Source: a virus
DNA: 40,460 bases
Strand: one strand, 5' to 3'
Virus record (IMG/VR): IMGVR_UViG_3300024346_000177
Location: 1-40,460 of that record
Within the stretch, counting starts at the first letter, position 1; every line of letters starts with the position of its first letter. Positions 19,201 through 26,598 of the stretch are shown here, piece by piece. The position numbers were made by a program, and so were the translations under genes. The notes beneath the pieces are model-generated. The model saw nothing but the letters and a program-made list of their open reading frames with translations, had not been told where the DNA came from and searched no databases.

Positions 19201-21436
19201 GAATGTATTTGACGGAGATATTACACAACTTATGTCAATAAATTGTGAGGCAGGAATTGAGGCATTTGATTTAGATAGTCCACATTATTTCTTTTATAAT
19301 GGAGAAATAATGGACCCTGAAGACTCTACTTTAAGTGATTTTTTTACCGACGGTTCTGGAAATTATGGTCCAATACCAATAGATTTAAAATTTGATAATA
19401 ATGGTGCATTTATCAGACAATGTTTAAATTTTAGATTAGGTGATTATTCACAGAAAGTACCTTTTTATTTATGGAATAAATTAGGTGAAGGTTTTGGATC
19501 ATTCGATTCAAATTTATTAGATGACCAACAATGGGATAAAACATCTATTGCCTCGATGAAATTACAAAGATTATTTTCTGTAAGTGATTCATCAAGTACA
19601 ACCACAAATTATGTTATGGCGGATGGTGAAGAAGAGTACTTGTTAAAACCAATTACTAAAACACATGATGGTCATTTTTTTGATGGTGATTATGCGGATA
19701 TGTTGGAGAGATTTGAAAACATTAGTCGCTTTGCTCCAATTACCACCACTAATGGTGCTGTTGGTTATGTTGAAGGTGATATATGGTTACATGTTACATT
19801 AGGTACAACAAAAAATCCATTGGCAGGTGACATATATGTTGTTGTAAATAAAACTTGGGTCAAAGAAACAAATCAATATGTTTCTGGTTCTAAAGAAACC
19901 TTCTTATTCAAAACAATAAATAACTACACAGGAAGCAAACAAGTACTATCAACACCGTTCTTATTTTATTTTGGTTTGAGACCAGATAAAACATCTTTAG
20001 ATACCTTAATAAAATATTACGGACCTAAAGGTGCGTTCCCATCAACAGATTTTTGTTTAGATGTTATAACACCAATACCAACTTTAACTCCAACACCTAC
20101 ACCAACTTTAACACCAACTCTAACACCAACACCAACTCCAACAAAATCTGTATTTGACGTTGAACCAGGATATTATTATTATGCGATGGGAGATTGTAAT
20201 GATTTGAAATATTCTGGTACTGAAAGAACAATTTTTGGATTTGGGGCACCATTAGTAATTCCTGTTTGTATGAGTAATGCACAAATAACTCAATGGTATT
20301 CAACGGCAAATTTTGCACAACAAACTTTATATATTGATTATGATTCCCCATGTGGTTTTGGTGAAGGTTATGTTAGTCCTATAATTGCTAGAAGTTCAAC
20401 ATCAATTACAGAAAATTCAATATATAGTATTGGAGGTAAATGTTTGTTAGCCATTGGAGTTGAAACAGAATATGTAACATCATGGACTGTTAATTTAGAT
20501 GGTCAAACATCTGTTGGAACAGGACAGGCCGCTTGTAGTAGTTGTGACCCACCATTTACAGGATTTACAGCTACAGGATATAGTGGAATAACTTGCGATA
20601 CTGGTGAAAATGTTGTGGTATATTCAATTTTCGGAGCACTCACAATAGACAGAGTCTATGGAATACAGATGTATAGTGGAGGAACGGTAATTGGGGACGC
20701 TAAATGTATGACGTTAAAATCTAATTTAGGTCCACAATATACATTTACAGATCCAGTTGCAGACGGAATAACTGGATATGGTATTAGTGACTCAGGACCA
20801 TTTATTTTAGGTCAACCAATGTTCCAAGGATACGCGGATTGTGCGAATTGTAATCTTAGTGAAAAGAAATATATGATTACTGGTGATAGATGTGATATTA
20901 CAGGTAGCGTGACGATTTGGTCATCAACCTTACCAACAGTAGTAAGTGGTGACACAATGACGGTGAGTGTTGGTGGAACTTTAGTATGTTTCCTTGTAAC
21001 ACAAGCAGATCAATTTACTTCGGCGGTTTATAATGATGTTGGTTTTGCAATAGTGGATACTGGTTGTGACTGTAATGGAAATAGTGGAGGTTCAAATGTA
21101 AATGTAACAAATGTAAATACATCATCAGAATCATACAGCTTAACTAGTGAATGTCAATCACCTCAGAATGAATTTTATTCTGAAACTATTATAGACGAAA
21201 TAGAAATAACATTTAGAGGTGTAAATAACACTTTAGTAGTACCTAATGAAGCTGTTCAATATAGAACAAATGGTGGAGTTTGGGTTCCGTTAACAGTTAC
21301 AACATCTAGTATAACATTATCGGTAACCTTGACATATGGTGATAGAAGTGTTTGTGAAGGTGGAGGAACTTTTGCAGATACATTAGATATAAAAGTAGGT
21401 ACAATAACGGTTCTTAATTATGTTGCGGGACAATAA
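16289..21436 (+). CDS. giant baseplate/tail protein with Thr-Pro linker and C-terminal modules (1715 aa)
   Basis: This is likely a baseplate-anchored structural protein. Its place after gp25-gp6 corresponds to T4 gene 7, but I see no firm gp7 similarity. Near the N-terminus, 'VCGRVTANDGFGIPNAKVSIFV' (about 49-70) and 'TNESGDFMIWGVPLGQQ' (about 147-163) form a carboxypeptidase-regulatory-like beta-sandwich, interrupted by an insertion. Residues about 530-565 are strikingly hydrophobic ('FLQYIFTVAYIFIIETLAG') and could span or touch a membrane. A Thr-Pro linker (about 1262-1286) separates the main body from a C-terminal region (about 1287-1715) of beta-rich modules with CxxC pairs ('CSSC', 'CANC') and 'CDC', like those of the next fibre genes. 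It likely forms the base of the adhesin apparatus. Confidence 0.65.
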   Translation: MQKHRISTNIGKDQRVTVEIKQDYDLLEILSLKFSQQDVYTSLCADYGVVCGRVTANDGFGIPNAKVSIFVPQLTIHSDDPVISALYPYTSISEKDENNYRYNLLPARKQHGGHVPTGTFPDQTDILTREEYLEVYESYYTYTVKTNESGDFMIWGVPLGQQTINVDIDLSDIGCFSLRPYDFIKKGVGIDQFDRYYNFKSGSDMDGLPQIVNFQKTVEVYPFWGNMDLCQIGITRTDFDLLDKGIKIEPISLILASTITDDNGDAIKRSGVIRRKSGYKCNLQTTEGRIEAVRYTGNKIFGSDKVTLYPELEYFNPSESIDTDGTAMVVLPMNMEYVYTNEFGEQEITNDINKGIPTTTVARFRFTLDGNNDKTGTAKYLVPQIREYTKDTLGQNNSGEYNETLLTTYQFSNIFEDYLNIVPPTDLTLDTNHLMNGAYESHKSAAMLGTCSGCDLGVPQDVFYKFIFGKVYTVSSFQGSHYETSGIENFLGLSRKDAFLGIKEIRPSVEDDCASKANYFPTNFGFRNRIKFGLIVSEILLFLQYIFTVAYIFIIETLAGTLWTIARFLGPKDYTFSNHPFFDLATRFIKLAYDLQESGQTVLPLTTYPDCEECTSDVDTVDPSNNTTFVIEEGCRKYDKFYNENLVYAYIWSNNNSYGTNTVPSNSGNKSGFVSEFNSKRISYNYLGTINPYHLLGKPYYPSTPNLKEQLVSPGSGWTIMAAVVGATGTNINIDVSGTNYDVLNVFNTTTRRLPNVVETEGGEFTYNKKTKSGLTEIRDGVITVVPVIDGPSKSIDVIKEWYKRKRVGVFFCGGVVNYSFIDNWLNGILYFFKFDKRVRWDDEAALDLNQRGTKYPRELVFFNVLDKEFYYRATPYNPTSGFIGQQYSGYKEILHPTTFYDVGVRDEFLFEICQDPRVDPTCSVVRDINATSYQDPANIVEYAINYRLDTNNGNFDVGDFFTGTGMGTNVNVFDGDITQLMSINCEAGIEAFDLDSPHYFFYNGEIMDPEDSTLSDFFTDGSGNYGPIPIDLKFDNNGAFIRQCLNFRLGDYSQKVPFYLWNKLGEGFGSFDSNLLDDQQWDKTSIASMKLQRLFSVSDSSSTTTNYVMADGEEEYLLKPITKTHDGHFFDGDYADMLERFENISRFAPITTTNGAVGYVEGDIWLHVTLGTTKNPLAGDIYVVVNKTWVKETNQYVSGSKETFLFKTINNYTGSKQVLSTPFLFYFGLRPDKTSLDTLIKYYGPKGAFPSTDFCLDVITPIPTLTPTPTPTLTPTLTPTPTPTKSVFDVEPGYYYYAMGDCNDLKYSGTERTIFGFGAPLVIPVCMSNAQITQWYSTANFAQQTLYIDYDSPCGFGEGYVSPIIARSSTSITENSIYSIGGKCLLAIGVETEYVTSWTVNLDGQTSVGTGQAACSSCDPPFTGFTATGYSGITCDTGENVVVYSIFGALTIDRVYGIQMYSGGTVIGDAKCMTLKSNLGPQYTFTDPVADGITGYGISDSGPFILGQPMFQGYADCANCNLSEKKYMITGDRCDITGSVTIWSSTLPTVVSGDTMTVSVGGTLVCFLVTQADQFTSAVYNDVGFAIVDTGCDCNGNSGGSNVNVTNVNTSSESYSLTSECQSPQNEFYSETIIDEIEITFRGVNNTLVVPNEAVQYRTNGGVWVPLTVTTSSITLSVTLTYGDRSVCEGGGTFADTLDIKVGTITVLNYVAGQ
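20072..20145 (+). repeat. Thr-Pro linker repeat in the 1715-aa gene
   Basis: About 25 codons of alternating Thr and Pro with occasional Leu connect the body of the protein to its C-terminal modules. It is the shortest of the Thr-Pro tracts in this window. Confidence 0.85.
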
Positions 21437-21452
21437 ATAAAAAAATATAAAA

Positions 21453-23216
21453 TTGGAAGAAAATAAAAAAATAGTATTACCAAGTAAAAAGTTCGCCAAC
21501 GCTCCTGACGAAGAATTAGATTTAAAATTAAATCTTGATACTTCAGAATCTTTGCTAAGAATCGGTGAAAGGGATATTGTATTAGATGTTGCCAAGTTAT
21601 ATTCTAAAGAAAGAAACGATTCCATTAATTATAAAATATATGGTAAGTTAAAAATGGTTTTTCGTAATCTTTATTGTGGAAATACAGATTATACTTATTT
21701 GAAAGATAGATTATATTTGATTGGGGACGGGACCACAACCGACCATACAGGTTTTTTACCGTACGATGAATTTGCATTCATGAGACGTGATGTTTATAGA
21801 GAAGTAAATTTACCTATAACAAGTAACACAGTACCAACTGGTTTTACAAGTAACATTGTTAAATCGGGGTCAACAGCACATACAAATGTAACACCAATTA
21901 ATGCTCCATACCAAAATTGGAATTTATATTTAAGTTATGTATATAGTGGGGACACTAATTTCCCAATGAAATATAGTTTAACTGGCAGTACATATAGTGG
22001 TTTTACCGCTAATGATGGAATACCATTTAGGGTAACATATACAGGTGGAACATATTACGAATTAACAAGTCCTGTTGAACATGGAATGACTAATGGTGAT
22101 TATATAGTTTTATCGGGAGGAACATTTACAGGTAATGCATCGGGAAGAACATATTCAATAACAAGTGTTGGTAACGAAATTTATGGTTCAGAAAAATATG
22201 TTGTTAATATTCTTAAATCACAAATACCTAAAACTAAAATTTTTAATACCATTATGTTTGGTAAGAGATGTTTAGATATAAATAATATAATAGGTTCAAC
22301 ATCAACTTATTATGTACATAAACATAAAACATTAACAAATGTTAATGGATATATTTTAGATAAAGTTGGATTTGAAACTCCAATATGGGAAGATGAAAAA
22401 AAATTAATATTTGAAAATTTTTCAGGTGACAATGATGTTTTGGTTGAAAGAAATAGAATGGAATCAGTTTTATATGATTTTAAAGAACCATTTAAATTAA
22501 GTGGGTTAACAAACAATTTAGGATTTACACCAACAGAAGTTTATGTAACCGCATTGTTTAGAAATGGAAATGGATATTTTAATTACCCACCAAAAGTTGG
22601 TTACAAATTTAATTTTCATGATACATGGATTGACCAACATTTTAATGGAACAACATCAATAGAAAATGGAATGCAAGGAAATACCACAACATTTACTGGT
22701 GCAACATCTGGTTTTACGTTTACTGGTGGTACAGAACTATCAGTTGGTACAGTATTAAACGGTGCCTTTGTTGAATATAATCCAAAGGAGATGAAAGAAA
22801 GAATTGTAAGTGAATCTTTTCATAAAATAACAAACCCAACAACGATTTTTGATTATGGGCAAACTGTTGGGTCATCAGGAGCATCAATTAATAATTTAGA
22901 AGGATTAATATATCAACCACATTACCGAGTTAAATTAAGAGAGTTGTCACCATATGTTGAAACCGCAACAACCAATGATATTTTTAATTTACCTGAAAAC
23001 ACAAATTATGATGCAGATGAAAATGTTTGGAGATGGAGAGATTTATATGACCAAGGTTATGTTGACCAAGATGGTTATGGTACTAATTTTCCGTTTGTAA
23101 ATGGTACACACTATGTTAGAACAAATATTAATTTCTATTTAAGAAATGAAAGATATTATACGAATAAACAGGATGGAGTAACCAACTTCAACAATAGAAA
23201 AAATATTAATTGTTAA
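21453..23216 (+). CDS. unknown virion structural protein (587 aa), TTG start
   Basis: I do not recognise the fold. The N-terminal 90 residues are charged and helical ('PDEELDLKLNLDTSESLLRI'). The middle is rich in Gly, Thr, Ser and Tyr, as is usual for beta-structured tail proteins. The C-terminal part contains 'VWRWRDLYDQGYVDQDGYG' (about 531-549), which may be an attachment motif. No ATG lies near the 5' end: the frame opens at 21441 after an in-frame TAA, and the TTG at 21453 is the best start. The gene abuts the following fibre gene with no gap. By position it could be a connector between the baseplate and the three Thr-Pro fibres, possibly a gp8-like role; this is inference. Confidence 0.65.
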   Translation: MEENKKIVLPSKKFANAPDEELDLKLNLDTSESLLRIGERDIVLDVAKLYSKERNDSINYKIYGKLKMVFRNLYCGNTDYTYLKDRLYLIGDGTTTDHTGFLPYDEFAFMRRDVYREVNLPITSNTVPTGFTSNIVKSGSTAHTNVTPINAPYQNWNLYLSYVYSGDTNFPMKYSLTGSTYSGFTANDGIPFRVTYTGGTYYELTSPVEHGMTNGDYIVLSGGTFTGNASGRTYSITSVGNEIYGSEKYVVNILKSQIPKTKIFNTIMFGKRCLDINNIIGSTSTYYVHKHKTLTNVNGYILDKVGFETPIWEDEKKLIFENFSGDNDVLVERNRMESVLYDFKEPFKLSGLTNNLGFTPTEVYVTALFRNGNGYFNYPPKVGYKFNFHDTWIDQHFNGTTSIENGMQGNTTTFTGATSGFTFTGGTELSVGTVLNGAFVEYNPKEMKERIVSESFHKITNPTTIFDYGQTVGSSGASINNLEGLIYQPHYRVKLRELSPYVETATTNDIFNLPENTNYDADENVWRWRDLYDQGYVDQDGYGTNFPFVNGTHYVRTNINFYLRNERYYTNKQDGVTNFNNRKNINC

Positions 23217-26200
23217 ATGGAATTTCTTAGAAAAAATGTTGATTTAAATATTATTCTTAATCAAGAAACTGATTTCCAAACTAACGCGGGTTGGCAAGAG
23301 AATTTAGTTGCATTTGAAGATGAGATTTTATCAACAATACTTAATCCTGTTGAAAACTACGAAACAGTTAGATATATCCATAAACCTTATGTTTCAAGTG
23401 GGGTTACACAAACCGATATTTGGTTTTATTTTTATTTTTCTACAAGTGGAAACACACCAAACTATGTTCAAGATTATTCCGTACAAGGAATAACATTATT
23501 AGAAAATGAAAAAATGATGAAACAATCATCAGAAAGTTTTTTCAGATTAGAATTTTTTAAAACACCAGGTATTTTAAATAATAGTGGACATACAATAGGT
23601 TATGAACCACCAACAAGACAAAACAGAAAATTAGTTTTTGCAAAAAACCTTGCATTACCATTAGGTGAAAAATATTATTACACACCATTAGGTGGATATG
23701 TTCATTTGCCAGTTTTTAAAGGTTCAAATTATGAGAACAAAGAAAACATGTATTTCTTTTGGTTCCAAGACGAAAGTGTTTTAACTGAAACAAATTTAAG
23801 TGGAACTACTACAGGAAACTCTTTCTTTATGACCGCTAAATTCTTCAATGCAAAAGATGGTAGTATTCAAGATTTCGCAAATGATTGTTTTACTACCGGA
23901 TATACATTGAATGAACAAAGTGATATGTATTATCAAGTTGATATTGATAAAACAGATTATTCATATCAAGTTTATTATTATAACGGTGTAAATAAATGTG
24001 ACCAAGTTGGAATTACTGGTAAACCGGTTAGTTTTTTTGAAAAAGGAGGAGGAAATCGTCCTAATGGAATAAATATTTATTTATGCCCTAACGTAACAGT
24101 AACCCCAACAAATACTGTTACACCAACTGTAACACCTACCGTTACGCCAACAATAACTGTAACACAAACAATTACAAATACAAAAACGCCAACAAAAACA
24201 CCGACAGCAACACCGACAAATACGCAAACGGCAACACCAACTGTAACACCAACTAATACTGTTACACCTACAAATACGGTTACTCCAACGGAGACAATTA
24301 CGCAAACACCAAGTGTTACTGTTACACCTACAAATACGGTTACTCCTACAACAACTGTAACACCAAGTAATACTGTAACACCAAGTGTTACTGTTACAAC
24401 AACCGTTACACCAACAACAACTGTTACTCAAACAACAACCGTTACACCTAGTGTTACTGTAACAAATACCGTTACTCCATCAAATACCGTTACTCCAAGT
24501 GTTACTGTAACAAATACCGTTACTCCAAGTGTTACTGTAACAAATACTGTAACACCTAGTAATACTGTAACACCAAGTGTTACCCCAAGTGTTACACCAA
24601 CAAAAACGGTAACTCCAACTGTTACACCCACATCAACTGAACCTTGTTATGGATTTAATTTAACACCTGTTTTTGATACAACATGTGACGCTAGTGGAGA
24701 CCCAATAACAGCTTATAAAAATACACCAGGTGCCATTTTAGTTAATGATGTTTTAAGAAATAGTTGTGGTGGTACTACATTAGATACAGGACATTATAGT
24801 GATGGTACATACCGTTATACTGTTAATGTTGGAACTGTGACACACAAAGACCTTTGTCCTACACCTCCAAGTCCTACACCTACACCAACTTTAACAAAAA
24901 CACCAACACAAACACCAATTACGTATAATTCCTACTTTGTGGAAGTTCATACTTGCGGTCAATGTGAATATGGAAATAATGGTTTTGGTGGATTAGGTAG
25001 TTATGTTAGATTCCCAAGTACTTATACACCAACTATTGGTAAATTCTACAGGGAATCGGATGGAATTAATCTTTATTCATATAAGATTGTAAATTATTTT
25101 TCAGGTTCTACTAATGGTACTATATTGATCACAACACCATATGATAGTTGTTATGTTGCTTGTGGACAACCTCTACCATCATCAACCCCAACACCAACTT
25201 TAACAAATACACCAACTCCAACAATAGACCCTAATTTCTATTATTTAGCACACGAATATGAGTGTAATGCGGAAGGAAATTGTGAATATATAAGTGAATT
25301 TTATATTGCAAATAATGTTAGTTTAACAGTAAATGAAACATCACAACGATATAGATTAGACCCAACATCAGGATTAATTTTAAGAGTAATGTCTGCTACC
25401 ACACCACAATCACCAGCGTTAATTACAACAATGAGCGGAGCGGGTTATATATCTTGTAGTTCATTGTGTACCCAACCTACACCAACACCAACAGGAACAC
25501 CAGCATCAACACCAAATACCACGCCATATGCAACACCGGTATCAACATCAACAGCGACATCAAGACCAGTTAATTTTACATTAACTACGAGTGAATGTGG
25601 TGCGGGTGGTAATGGTACAGATAAAATAAGTATATCTTTTAATAACTATACAGGTGGTTATAGTGGATACTATTCACATAATCAGACATATTACGCGTCA
25701 TCGGCCGAAGCAATTGCTGGATCATGGACTGCGGTACCTTTTCAATCAAACTACACTACTACAACAATATTTCAAATACCTTTTGGTACATGGTATTTTG
25801 GTGTGAGAGATTTTTATAATACATCTAATGTTACAGTTAAATCATTTACAAATAACTGTGTTACTCAAACACCAACTGTAACACCAACACCAACTGTAAC
25901 ACCACCAATTATATATAACAAATATTATGCGGAAACTCATATTTGCGGTCAATGTGAATATGGGAATAGTTTTATTGGTGGATTAGGTGGTTATGTAACT
26001 TTTGCGAATTTCACACCGACTATTGGTAAATTCTATTTACAATCAAGCGGATTCCAAGATTATTCATATAAGATATTAAATTATTTTAGTGCAGGTTCTA
26101 GTGGTGATTTCATGTGTGGAACAACACCTTATGATAGTTGTTACGATGCTTGTGGTCAACCTTTACCATCACAAACACCAACATCTACACTAACACCAAC

Positions 26201-26552
26201 ACCAACAGTAACTCCACCAACAGCGGCATTGTATGGTTATTATAGAAGTATGGGATTAACGGATTATGATGATTTATGTACAAACGGGATTGGATATATA
26301 ACTAACTCACTTTGGTATAGTACTGGAATAACATTTGCAAATGCTATTGCGTACACTAGGGTTTACTCAGACAACAGTTATACACCATTTAATGGATTAG
26401 ATTTATGGTACGCGGTAACCCAAGACCCTTTATTTAACACAATAGATGGTGTACAATTCAATGCAATTAAAATTGACGCAGATGGATATATTATATCAAC
26501 AGCACTTAAGACTTGTGGTGGTGGCGGAGGTTCCGGTGGAGGACAAACATAA
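23217..26552 (+). CDS. modular Thr-Pro-repeat fibre/adhesin 1 (1111 aa)
   Basis: This is likely a receptor-binding appendage. An N-terminal structural domain (about 1-290, 'MEFLRKNVDLNIILNQETDF') is followed by a Thr-Pro/Thr-Val linker (about 294-474). Several small modules follow, separated by short Thr-Pro spacers: a Cys-bearing module (about 475-550), a 'CGQCEYG' module (about 572-655), an 'YECNAEGNCEY' module (about 670-750), a module at about 780-880, and a second 'CGQCEYG' copy (about 901-985). The last domain spans about 1000-1098. The protein ends in CGGGGGSGGGQT. The two CGQCEYG copies share the 'TPYDSCYxACGQPLPS' end. It starts at the base after the preceding stop. No signal peptide is seen, as expected for a virion protein. 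Confidence 0.72.
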   Translation: MEFLRKNVDLNIILNQETDFQTNAGWQENLVAFEDEILSTILNPVENYETVRYIHKPYVSSGVTQTDIWFYFYFSTSGNTPNYVQDYSVQGITLLENEKMMKQSSESFFRLEFFKTPGILNNSGHTIGYEPPTRQNRKLVFAKNLALPLGEKYYYTPLGGYVHLPVFKGSNYENKENMYFFWFQDESVLTETNLSGTTTGNSFFMTAKFFNAKDGSIQDFANDCFTTGYTLNEQSDMYYQVDIDKTDYSYQVYYYNGVNKCDQVGITGKPVSFFEKGGGNRPNGINIYLCPNVTVTPTNTVTPTVTPTVTPTITVTQTITNTKTPTKTPTATPTNTQTATPTVTPTNTVTPTNTVTPTETITQTPSVTVTPTNTVTPTTTVTPSNTVTPSVTVTTTVTPTTTVTQTTTVTPSVTVTNTVTPSNTVTPSVTVTNTVTPSVTVTNTVTPSNTVTPSVTPSVTPTKTVTPTVTPTSTEPCYGFNLTPVFDTTCDASGDPITAYKNTPGAILVNDVLRNSCGGTTLDTGHYSDGTYRYTVNVGTVTHKDLCPTPPSPTPTPTLTKTPTQTPITYNSYFVEVHTCGQCEYGNNGFGGLGSYVRFPSTYTPTIGKFYRESDGINLYSYKIVNYFSGSTNGTILITTPYDSCYVACGQPLPSSTPTPTLTNTPTPTIDPNFYYLAHEYECNAEGNCEYISEFYIANNVSLTVNETSQRYRLDPTSGLILRVMSATTPQSPALITTMSGAGYISCSSLCTQPTPTPTGTPASTPNTTPYATPVSTSTATSRPVNFTLTTSECGAGGNGTDKISISFNNYTGGYSGYYSHNQTYYASSAEAIAGSWTAVPFQSNYTTTTIFQIPFGTWYFGVRDFYNTSNVTVKSFTNNCVTQTPTVTPTPTVTPPIIYNKYYAETHICGQCEYGNSFIGGLGGYVTFANFTPTIGKFYLQSSGFQDYSYKILNYFSAGSSGDFMCGTTPYDSCYDACGQPLPSQTPTSTLTPTPTVTPPTAALYGYYRSMGLTDYDDLCTNGIGYITNSLWYSTGITFANAIAYTRVYSDNSYTPFNGLDLWYAVTQDPLFNTIDGVQFNAIKIDADGYIISTALKTCGGGGGSGGGQT
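24100..24640 (+). repeat. Thr-Pro repeat tract in fibre 1
   Basis: About 180 codons are dominated by T-P-T-N-T-V and T-P-S-V-T-V units. Synonymous codons vary (aca/acc/acg/act, cca/cct), so the tract is conserved mainly as protein. Short stretches such as the NTVTPSVTV unit near 24460-24560 recur almost unchanged in DNA. The long antisense frames across it are a by-product of the repeat. Confidence 0.9.
24931..25180 (+). repeat. CGQCEYG module, copy 1
   Basis: This is an in-gene duplication. A module of about 83 residues begins 'YFVEVHTCGQCEYG' and ends 'TPYDSCYVACGQPLPS'. Its partner lies 990 bases downstream (25918-26170). A 21-base identical stretch (24953-24973 and 25943-25963) marks the shared start. 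Confidence 0.85.
25918..26170 (+). repeat. CGQCEYG module, copy 2
   Basis: This is the second copy of the duplicated module, beginning 'YYAETHICGQCEYG' and ending 'TPYDSCYDACGQPLPS'. The middle has diverged more than the ends, consistent with a surface or binding function in the centre and a fixed scaffold at the ends. Confidence 0.85.
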
Positions 26553-26598
26553 TGATAAAAAAAAATAAAAGAAACATATAGTTAATTATTTATAAAAG

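Noticed and set aside
24081-24631. Long minus-strand reading frames across the Thr-Pro tract, rich in Cys/Trp or Gly-Val
   Set aside because: They are antisense reflections of the codon-level repeat (for example GVTVGVTV). They lack independent starts and protein-like composition, while the plus-strand frame is continuous with real domains on both sides.
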